This document shows, one piece after another, positions 1-5,712 of a stretch of DNA of 9,959 bases. The notes under the pieces were generated by a model. That model saw only the letters and a program-made list of their open reading frames with translations. It did not search any database and was not told the DNA's origin. The DNA is from CAIWXH01 sp964555675 (GTDB taxonomy: Bacteria; Chloroflexota; Chloroflexia; Chloroflexales; Chloroflexaceae): assembly GCA_964555675.1 (NCBI GenBank), contig CAZKTU010000243.1, forward strand, positions 1 to 9,959. Direction: 5' to 3'. Position numbers and translations under genes: made by a program. Numbering within the stretch: position 1 is the first letter of the stretch; each line of letters begins with the position of its first letter.

Positions 1-120
1 CAAACTCTGCGTTGTATGGAATGAAGCTGCAACTTGCGTTGCGCCCACTCCCATTGTCGTGAACCTTACTAGTTCGTCACTGTTCAGTTGGCAAGGTGCG
101 TCGCGAGAGGTTCGGGCGAC
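1..120. other. Intergenic segment with no convincing gene
   Basis: I find no supportable gene here. Base composition is visibly less GC-rich than in the coding part of the window. On the minus strand a frame opens with ATG at 54-52 and runs off the left edge (18 codons), but its third positions are mostly A/T, unlike the real genes, and only a weak AAGG lies upstream. A small inverted repeat at 29-42 (GCAAC-TTGC-GTTGC) gives a GCAA-capped 5-bp hairpin when read on the minus strand. The segment lies downstream of the small-RNA terminator at 121-155, so a gene leaving the window to the left could in principle be controlled by that transcript. Confidence 0.4.
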
Positions 121-155
121 AAAAAACCAGGCGGCGGGTTGCCCCTCCGGCCTGG
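121..155 (-). terminator. Intrinsic terminator of the minus-strand small RNA
   Basis: On the minus strand CCAGGC (155-150) pairs with GCCTGG (132-127). After a one-base bulge and a two-base-pair step comes an A-G mismatch, then GGG/CCC closed by a GCAA tetraloop (142-139). The stem is followed at once by six T (126-121). A GC-rich stem directly abutting a T run is the classic Rho-independent form. It matches the orientation of the promoter at 287-259. Confidence 0.75.
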
Positions 156-253
156 CGACGTCTCCGGGTTGCCCCGGCGCGGTTCGCTTTGTGGCCCTAA
201 AGCACTCTCACTTTGTCTAGGTCTGCCTCCGAAGAGTGAGACCGTCGAACACC
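121..253 (-). ncRNA. Putative structured small RNA, about 130 nt, family unassigned
   Basis: This is the stretch between the promoter at 287-259 and the terminator ending at 121. By hand folding it contains a series of local hairpins. Hairpin A pairs 243-239 with 224-220 and 236-234 with 229-227 under a UUCG tetraloop. Hairpin B pairs GCUUU (203-199) with AAAGC (190-186) around the loop AGGGCCAC. Hairpin C pairs CCGGG (177-173) with CCCGG (168-164) under a GCAA tetraloop. Hairpin D is the terminator, also GCAA-capped. The 11-mer GGGGCAACCCG occurs twice (175-165 and 145-135). GUUCG (250-246) could pair with CGAAC (186-182), competing for one base with hairpin B. There is no plausible internal reading frame. 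I do not recognise it as tmRNA, RNase P RNA, SRP RNA or a tRNA. It could be a free-standing small RNA or a terminated 5' leader of a gene to the left of the window. Confidence 0.55.
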
Positions 254-258
254 CGGAG

Positions 259-287
259 AGTATAGCACCCGTGTCGTAGCTTGTCAA
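259..287 (-). promoter_or_regulatory. Near-consensus sigma-70 promoter for a minus-strand small RNA
   Basis: Read on the minus strand, TTGACA (287-282) is a perfect -35 hexamer. It is followed by exactly 17 nt and then TATACT (264-259), which matches five of six bases of the -10 consensus. The predicted start is near 253-252. Such a close match at ideal spacing, in a GC-rich intergenic region, is unlikely to be chance. It points away from treZ, so the region is divergent. No protein-coding start follows before the terminator at 155-121. Confidence 0.7.
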
Positions 288-440
288 ATCGTATCTTGAG
301 CGCCCTTGGAACAGGCGAAATCCCCCGTTGAGACGCCAAATACCCGCGCTCCGACCCGCCACCCTGCCCTGCCCCCCTGGCCGGGATCTTGTGTGAAAAT
401 ACGCCGTATCATGCCGAGGTGTTTGGCCGTCGTGCCAGCA

Positions 441-447
441 GAAGAGG
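441..447 (+). promoter_or_regulatory. Ribosome binding site deciding the treZ start
   Basis: GAAGAGG at 441-447 lies 4 nt before the ATG at 452 (7 nt before the adjacent ATG at 455). It supports starting treZ there and not at the in-frame TTG at 389, which would add 21 residues with no family resemblance. Promoter signals for treZ in 288-440 are weak. A TATCAT at 407-412 is the best -10-like match, but no good -35 sits at the right distance. Confidence 0.6.
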
Positions 448-451
448 TCGA

Positions 452-2305
452 ATGATGATCTGGGAGCTCCCTTTTGGCGCGAACCCCGGCCCCGCCGGCA
501 CGCGCTTCCGCGTCTGGGCGCCCGACGCCCGCCAGGTTGAGCTGCTCGTCCATACGCCCACGGGCCCCCAAACCTCCAGCCTCGCGCCCGAGGGGGACGG
601 CTATTTCGCCGCGCTCCGCGCCGATCTTGGCCCCGGCGCCCACTATAGCTACAGACTCGACGGCGGCGATCCTCGCCCCGACCCCGCTTCGCGCTTTCAG
701 CCCGCCGGCGTCCACGGCCCCTCGGCTGTGGTCGACCCCGGCGCCTTCGCCTGGTCAGACGGGGCCTGGCGCGGCCTCCCCCTCGAACAGCTGGTGATCT
801 ACGAGCTGCACGTCGGCGCCGCCACCCCCGCAGGCACCTTCGAGGCCCTGATCCCCAGGCTCGACGACCTGAAGACTCTGGGCGTGACGGCGATCGAGTT
901 GATGCCCGTGGCCGACTTCCCCGGCGAGCGCAACTGGGGGTACGATGGGGTCTGCCTGTTTGCCCCCGCCCGCGCCTACGGCGGCCCCGAGGGCCTGCGC
1001 CGCCTGGTCGACGCCGCCCACGCCCGCGGCCTGGCCGTGCTGCTTGACGTGGTCTATAACCACCTCGGCCCCGACGGGAACTATCTGCGCGACTTCAGCC
1101 GCGCCTATTTCACTGACCGTCACCATACCCCCTGGGGCGACGCGATCAACGTCGACGGCCCGAATAGTCGCCCCGTGCGCGACTTTTTCATCGGCAACGC
1201 GCTGCACTGGGCCCACGAGTACCACCTCGACGGCCTGCGCCTCGACGCCACCCACGCCATCCTCGACGATAGCCCCGTACACCTGATCGCCGAGCTCGCC
1301 GCGACTGTGCGCGCCAGCCTTCCCCCAGGCCGCCACTTTGTCGTGATCGCCGAGAACGAGGAGAAGAACCCCGGCCTGCTGCGCCCCCGCGACCAGGCCG
1401 CCCCACCCCTCAGCGATGACCCGCGGCCCGTCGCCAGCTGGGGCCTCGACGCAGTCTGGGCCGATGATTTCCACCATCAGGTGCGCGTGGCCCTCACCGG
1501 CGAGCGCGACGGTTACTACGCCAGCTACAGCGGCTCGGCCGAAGACCTGGCCCTCACCATCAAGCAGGGCTGGCACTACCAGAGCGCGCAACCCCCACAT
1601 CAGGCCGCGCCCGTCGAGGAGATTGCGCCGCCCCACTTCGTCTACTGCATCCAGAACCACGACCAGGTGGGCAACCGGGCCCTGGGCGAGCGCCTCAGCC
1701 ACGATGTCGGCCTGGCCGCCTACAGGGCGGCCTCGGCGCTGCTGCTGCTCTGCCCCCAGACGCCTCTGCTCTGGATGGGCCAGGAGTGGGCCGCCTCCAC
1801 CCCGTTCCTCTTCTTCACCGACCATAACCCCGAGCTGGGCCGCCTGGTGACCGAGGGTCGCCGCAAGGAGTTCGCCGCCTTCACGGCCTTCAGCGGCGCT
1901 ACGGTGCCCGACCCCCAGGCCCATGAGAGCTTCACCAGCTCGAAGCTGCGCTGGGAGGAGCGCGATCAGCAGCCCCACCAGGGGATCTTCAAGCTCTATC
2001 AGGATCTGCTGGCCCTGCGACACAGCCACCCCGCCCTGCGAGAGCGCAGCCAGGGCTCTTTTGCGGTGACACCCGTGGGTGAGGGCGCCATTCTGCTGCG
2101 GCGCAGCGCCCCGGGCGGCGAGACTCTGATGCTGGCCCTCAGCCTGAAGGGCAGGGTGCAGATCGACCTTGGCCCAGGCACGGGCGGCGGCTGGCGGCCC
2201 CTGCTCGACAGCGAGGCGGCCGACTATGGCGGCGGCGGCGAACCGCCCCTCGTCGACGGCGAGGTGCTGTATCTGAGCGGCCCGCGGGCCGTCGCCTTGA
2301 GCTGA
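452..2305 (+). CDS. treZ: Malto-oligosyltrehalose trehalohydrolase (TreZ, GH13)
   Basis: This enzyme hydrolyses the bond between the maltooligosyl chain and the terminal trehalose in maltooligosyltrehalose, releasing free trehalose. It is the second step of the cytoplasmic TreY-TreZ pathway from glycogen or maltodextrin. The 617-residue product is the usual TreZ length. Residues 1-100 form the N-terminal E-set/CBM48-like domain (FRVWAPDARQVEL). The GH13 barrel follows with region I DVVYNH (199-204), region II GLRLDATHAI with nucleophile Asp265, region III IAEN with acid/base Glu301, and region IV QNHDQVGNR with Asp404. The DATHAI form of region II and the region IV sequence are typical of TreZ and not of branching or debranching enzymes. 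The C-terminal 100 residues form the usual beta domain. The start at 452 is set by the GAAGAGG site. No TreY gene is adjacent in this window. The gene converges on the sugar operon and shares its upstream region with the divergent small RNA. Annotation is secure; the exact start could be 452 or 455. Confidence 0.93.
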   Translation: MMIWELPFGANPGPAGTRFRVWAPDARQVELLVHTPTGPQTSSLAPEGDGYFAALRADLGPGAHYSYRLDGGDPRPDPASRFQPAGVHGPSAVVDPGAFAWSDGAWRGLPLEQLVIYELHVGAATPAGTFEALIPRLDDLKTLGVTAIELMPVADFPGERNWGYDGVCLFAPARAYGGPEGLRRLVDAAHARGLAVLLDVVYNHLGPDGNYLRDFSRAYFTDRHHTPWGDAINVDGPNSRPVRDFFIGNALHWAHEYHLDGLRLDATHAILDDSPVHLIAELAATVRASLPPGRHFVVIAENEEKNPGLLRPRDQAAPPLSDDPRPVASWGLDAVWADDFHHQVRVALTGERDGYYASYSGSAEDLALTIKQGWHYQSAQPPHQAAPVEEIAPPHFVYCIQNHDQVGNRALGERLSHDVGLAAYRAASALLLLCPQTPLLWMGQEWAASTPFLFFTDHNPELGRLVTEGRRKEFAAFTAFSGATVPDPQAHESFTSSKLRWEERDQQPHQGIFKLYQDLLALRHSHPALRERSQGSFAVTPVGEGAILLRRSAPGGETLMLALSLKGRVQIDLGPGTGGGWRPLLDSEAADYGGGGEPPLVDGEVLYLSGPRAVALS

Positions 2306-2337
2306 GCCCGCGACCGGCCCAGTTGTTACTGTGGGCC

Positions 2338-2361
2338 GCAGGGAGGGCCTGCCCTCCCTGC
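2338..2361. terminator. Inverted repeat between convergent genes, possible bidirectional terminator
   Basis: GCAGGGAGGGC (2338-2348) and GCCCTCCCTGC (2351-2361) are perfect 11-bp arms separated by CT. It sits 32 nt after the treZ stop and 34 nt beyond the GH43 stop on the other strand, the expected place for a shared terminator of convergent genes. On the plus strand it is followed only by a broken pyrimidine stretch (CTCTTTCC). On the minus strand no T run follows. It may therefore act as a weak or Rho-assisted terminator or an mRNA 3'-end stabiliser. Confidence 0.5.
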
Positions 2362-2395
2362 ACTCTTTCCTGACGCCGCTTCTGCGGAGCGGCCG

Positions 2396-4378
2396 TTAGC
2401 CGATCGCCAGGGCCGTGACCCTGACCAGCTCGAACGCCGCCGCCGCGCCCTGGGCGGCCAGCCCCACGTGGCTCGCCTCATCGAGCGCCGGCAGTTCGCC
2501 GAGCGCCTCGCCTTCGAGCGAGACCCGCAGCCGGCCCTCGGCCACGCGCATACGCAGCTGGTGGAATTTGCCGCCGTCGAAGCCGGCCGGCAGCGGCAGG
2601 ACGCCGCCCTCGTCGCCGAGGCTCCAGGTCAAGGCGAAGCCGTCCGCCGCGCCGCGCAGGGTCAGACTCGGGCCCAGTTCGTCCGGCCGCGCGGCGGGGT
2701 AGAGCGTCGCGCGGCCGCCTGTGGGCAGCAGATCGGCCAGGCGCAGGTTGACCGCCAGTTCGTAGGCCGCGGGCAGTGGCCCCTTCAGCAGCAGGGCGGG
2801 CTCGGGTCGCGCCGTCGCCACGAGCGCCCCGTCGGCGATCTGCCATGCCTCCATAGGTGCAGGCCCCGCGGCTTCGGGGCGACCTATCTCCGCGCGCCAG
2901 CCCAGACTCTCGGGCGTCGCCTCGCCCTCGAACAGGTCCTGCCAGCCCTCGGTCAGGGCGAAGCCCGCGAAGGCCGCCGGCGTCCCCTCGCTCGCCAGGG
3001 CGAGCAGACCCGGCTCGCCGGGCAGCTCGGTCGACCAGTGGACCAGACCTTCGTCGAGGGTTATGCTCACGCGCCTCGCGCCCACCTCGATCCGCAACAG
3101 GTGGAAGGCCTGGGGGGCGAAGTTGGCCGGGAGCGCGACGGCCCACTCCTCCCACACGGCGGCGCGCCTGACCCGAGCCACGGCCCGCCCGGTGCGCGGC
3201 TCGATCAGGAACAAGATCTCGGACCCGATCGCCACACCATAGCCGCCGGGGGCCGCGGGCTCGCGCGCCGCGAGGCTAAGCTCGGCCAGGAAGGCGCGCG
3301 GGGTGTGGGCAAAGCTCGCCCGCGCCGACGCGGCCTCGGTCTGGACAGCCGCGTTCTGGGCCACGGTCCAGGCGCCGCCCTCGCAGACCCAGGCGGGGTC
3401 GAGCCCGGGGCCGGCGAAGAAGTCGGCCCAGGTCGGCAGGACCAGGGGGCGCTCGGTGGTGCTCGGGCCGATGACGAACATGCGCTCGCCGGCCCAGTCG
3501 AGGGGGTCGATGGCCATCAGGCGCGCGCTGCCGTCGGGGGCCCAGCGGTGGTAGACACAGTACAGCTCGCGGTTGTCGGGGCCGCGCACGGCAGAGTTGT
3601 GGCCCGGGCCGATCACCTGGCCGGGGATGGTGCGCAGGATGGGCAGCACGGCCTGGCCGTCAGCCGCCTGCTCCCACTCGTCGTCCCGGCCGATCTGCTC
3701 GGTCGCGGCGTAGCTGACCCCGTAGCTGAGGTTCTGCCAGTTGCCGCCGCTGAACATCTGGTAGTAGCGGCCCTTGCGCTTGAGCACGAACGAGCCTTCG
3801 ATGGTGTGCCAGCGCACGCCGCCCTTGGCGATCCGCGCGGGGTCGAAGACCTGCCAGTCGTAGCGCGGCCTGGTGACGGGCGTCGGCCGGCCGGCCAGGG
3901 TGAAGGGGTCGCGCATGCGGTCGCAGACGGTGCCGGTGCCGACATGGCTGTGCTCGAGAAAGTCGGTGGCGTAGAAGAGGTAGCGGGCCCCGTCCTCGTC
4001 GGCGAAGACGTGGGGGTCGATGGCGAAGGGCTCGGCGGTCAGGCGTCGCCCGCTGTCGCGGAAGGGCCCGGCGGGGTGCTCGGCGACGGCCACGCGGATC
4101 TGCATGGTGGCCTCGTCGCCGCAGCTGTAGTAGAGGTAGAAGCGCCCGCCGTGGAGGCTGACCTCGGGCGCCCACAGGCAGGGCCACGCCCCGGGCAGCG
4201 GCTCCATCGCGCCGCCAACCTCCTCCCAGCGGGCCAGGTCGCGCGAGCGCAGCACGCCGAACCAGCGACCGTCGCGCCAGGCCCCGGTGCAGTAGGCCCA
4301 GTACTCGCCGCAATACTTGAGCACAAAGGGGTCGGCGAAGGGGCGATCATCGACCGGGTTCAGGTACTGGGATTGCAT
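2396..4378 (-). CDS. Cytoplasmic GH43 glycosidase with two C-terminal beta-sandwich-like domains
   Basis: The 660-residue product belongs to glycoside hydrolase family 43, whose members are inverting arabinofuranosidases, arabinanases and xylosidases. Residues 5-310 form the five-bladed propeller. Expected catalytic residues are the base Asp16 in RPFADPFV, the pKa-modulating Asp121 in FAIDPHVF, and the acid Glu194 in HTIEGSFV. GPGHNS (257-262) carries the conserved His260. WAPEV at 69-73 is also typical. Residues 316-480 and 481-660 are two related regions sharing FHxLR...V...R and a C-terminal AxxGxxAAF pattern. They resemble LamG/concanavalin-type accessory domains in tandem. No signal peptide is visible, so it should act in the cytoplasm on imported oligosaccharides. 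The start at 4378 lies 4 nt after the GH1 stop; upstream in-frame codons read antisense-like Arg/Pro/Ser-rich sequence and were excluded. No clear Shine-Dalgarno site is seen, which suggests coupled translation. It is the last gene of the operon. The family is secure; the substrate is not. Confidence 0.9.
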   Translation of the reverse strand: MQSQYLNPVDDRPFADPFVLKYCGEYWAYCTGAWRDGRWFGVLRSRDLARWEEVGGAMEPLPGAWPCLWAPEVSLHGGRFYLYYSCGDEATMQIRVAVAEHPAGPFRDSGRRLTAEPFAIDPHVFADEDGARYLFYATDFLEHSHVGTGTVCDRMRDPFTLAGRPTPVTRPRYDWQVFDPARIAKGGVRWHTIEGSFVLKRKGRYYQMFSGGNWQNLSYGVSYAATEQIGRDDEWEQAADGQAVLPILRTIPGQVIGPGHNSAVRGPDNRELYCVYHRWAPDGSARLMAIDPLDWAGERMFVIGPSTTERPLVLPTWADFFAGPGLDPAWVCEGGAWTVAQNAAVQTEAASARASFAHTPRAFLAELSLAAREPAAPGGYGVAIGSEILFLIEPRTGRAVARVRRAAVWEEWAVALPANFAPQAFHLLRIEVGARRVSITLDEGLVHWSTELPGEPGLLALASEGTPAAFAGFALTEGWQDLFEGEATPESLGWRAEIGRPEAAGPAPMEAWQIADGALVATARPEPALLLKGPLPAAYELAVNLRLADLLPTGGRATLYPAARPDELGPSLTLRGAADGFALTWSLGDEGGVLPLPAGFDGGKFHQLRMRVAEGRLRVSLEGEALGELPALDEASHVGLAAQGAAAAFELVRVTALAIG

Positions 4379-4382
4379 ACGG

Positions 4383-5690
4383 CTAGTCTCTGGCAGGGCC
4401 GGTCTCGGCGGTGGCGCGGGCGGCCGGCTCGAGCCGAAGGGCGCCGACCGAGGCCCCGGGAGCGGCGACCATCTGGCGAAACTCGTCGGCCAGGGGCGTC
4501 GGCTGCCAGCGCGGGCCCGGCCCCCGGTTGAGCCGAAACAGGCCGAGCTCGATGTAGTAGCGCTCAACCGGCTCGCCGCCGGTCCTGTAGCGCCAGTCGA
4601 CCATGGTGAAGAGGGGGAACCAGGTGTAGCCGAGCACGGGGATGCCCCGGGCCCGCAGCCCCTTGATGTCGGCGACCGACTTCGCCAGCCAGGCCGAACG
4701 GGCCCTGTGGCTCCCAAAGGCGCTCGTCTCGGTGACCATCACCGGGGCGCCATAGCGGGCATGGTAGAGGGTGATCAGCTCGGCGAAGCCGGCCCCGTCC
4801 TTCTCGGTGGCCCGCTCGGCGACGCGGCCGCGCGGGTCGAGCCCGATCTGCCGCGTCGACCACTGGGGGTAGAAGTTCAGGCCGAAGAGGTCGAAGCCGA
4901 CCGGCCGGGCCGCCAGCTCGCGTAGGGCCGCCAGGCTGACCCCGTTGCGCAGCAGCCAGGGCGTCAGCGGGTGGTCGCCGGTGACCCGGCCGGTGATCAG
5001 GTCGGTGGCCAGGAAGCGGCGCATGGTCTCTTCGAAGGCCAGGGAGCGCAGGTCGTCGTCGGCGACCCGGCTCAGGCCCGTGGCCTCGACGTGGACGATC
5101 TTCGCGGCGGGCTGCACCGCCTTGATGGCCGCGACCGTGGCCGTGATGCCGCGGGCCAGGTTGAGCATGACCGTGAGGAAGCCGCGGTCGCCGCGCAGGT
5201 AGGGCGGCCAGAGGCCCTTGCGGCCCGCCCACTCGGCGTTCACCAGGGGCTCGTTGAGCGGCGTGTACCAGCTGATCAGGCTGCCGTAACGCTCGGCCAC
5301 CGCCCGCGCGTAAGCGGCGACGCGGTGGGGGTACTCCTCGCTCGCGAACGAGCGCTCGAGCCAGAGCGGCGTGCCGTAGTGCATCAGGTCGAGGATCGGG
5401 GTCAGCCCCAGCTCCTCGACCATGTAGGGGATGACCTGGTCGGCCCAGCCCCAGTCGAAGACGCCGGGCCGCGGCTCGACGCGGTACCAGGGCAGGCCCC
5501 AGCGGATCGCTCGCGCCCCGAGGGCGCGGGCCAGGGCCAGGTCCTCGCGCCAGTGGGCGTAGTGTCCCATCAGGTCGTACTCGTCGAGGGGGCGCATGCC
5601 GGGGCGGGTCTGGGGCACAAAGGTGTCCTCGATGCCGGTCGCCCAGATGAACTTCTCGGGCTCGGGCCCGAGCAGGATGGGGTTGTGCAT
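4383..5690 (-). CDS. Divergent GH1-family beta-glycosidase
   Basis: The 435-residue product is a retaining glycosidase with the (beta/alpha)8 fold of GH1 (clan GH-A). The acid/base is Glu147 in TPLNEP (143-148), equivalent to the TFNEP motif. The nucleophile is Glu321 in VTETS, equivalent to (I/V)TENG. His104 in MHYGTPLW matches the HW/HF-DxP strand. RWGLPWYRVEPRPG (63-76) is the usual S-W-R-x-P segment. It departs from classical GH1 at two glycone-binding sites. The N-terminal QxEG is GIED (19-22), so the sugar-holding Gln is Gly. The DNFEW segment is TMVDW (362-366). It lacks a signal peptide and so is cytoplasmic. It lies 22 nt downstream of the GH43 lipoprotein gene and 4 nt upstream of the next GH43 gene. 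The start at 5690 gives a sensible GH1 N-terminus, although the upstream AACAGAGACACC is a poor ribosome site. Natural substrate unknown; an arabinoside or xyloside role is inference from its neighbours. Confidence 0.85.
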   Translation of the reverse strand: MHNPILLGPEPEKFIWATGIEDTFVPQTRPGMRPLDEYDLMGHYAHWREDLALARALGARAIRWGLPWYRVEPRPGVFDWGWADQVIPYMVEELGLTPILDLMHYGTPLWLERSFASEEYPHRVAAYARAVAERYGSLISWYTPLNEPLVNAEWAGRKGLWPPYLRGDRGFLTVMLNLARGITATVAAIKAVQPAAKIVHVEATGLSRVADDDLRSLAFEETMRRFLATDLITGRVTGDHPLTPWLLRNGVSLAALRELAARPVGFDLFGLNFYPQWSTRQIGLDPRGRVAERATEKDGAGFAELITLYHARYGAPVMVTETSAFGSHRARSAWLAKSVADIKGLRARGIPVLGYTWFPLFTMVDWRYRTGGEPVERYYIELGLFRLNRGPGPRWQPTPLADEFRQMVAAPGASVGALRLEPAARATAETGPARD

Positions 5691-5712
5691 GGTGTGGTGT
5701 CTCTGTTAGGGA

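Noticed and set aside
1..54. Minus-strand frame from ATG at 54 to the window edge
   Set aside because: Only 18 codons are visible, third positions are mostly A/T unlike the genes here, and the ribosome site is weak. Not called as a gene, only mentioned as a possible downstream target of the leader.
170..200. Resemblance of GCGAACCGCG in the small RNA to the T-box motif
   Set aside because: Only the ACCGCG part matches. The UGGN that pairs with the tRNA acceptor end is absent, and about 70 nt upstream is too short for a normal stem I.
197..230. Tiny leader peptide in the small RNA (GGAGG at 230-226, GTG at 211)
   Set aside because: The spacing of 14 nt is too long and the frame stops after four codons. 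GGAGG is better explained as part of the UUCG hairpin.
88..279. 63-codon plus-strand open frame across the small-RNA locus
   Set aside because: It is antisense to the promoter-terminator unit, has no ribosome site, and its translation has no recognisable features.
384..412. Possible treZ promoter with TATCAT at 407-412
   Set aside because: The hexamer 17 nt upstream (GGATCT) does not resemble a -35 element, so the match is too weak to annotate.
755..2029. 424-codon minus-strand open frame opposite treZ
   Set aside because: Antisense shadow of a well-supported treZ; Gly/Ala/Val-rich translation with no domain and no ribosome site.
2468..4531. 687-codon plus-strand open frame opposite the GH43 and GH1 genes
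   Set aside because: It is an antisense shadow caused by strong G/C third-position bias. Its translation is low-complexity Gly/Ala/Arg/Gln-rich, while the minus strand encodes recognisable GH43 and GH1 enzymes.
4379..4717. N-terminal extension of the last GH43 gene by 113 codons
   Set aside because: The extension overlaps the real GH1 gene in another frame and reads Arg/Pro/Ser-rich. Homology begins right after the ATG at 4378.
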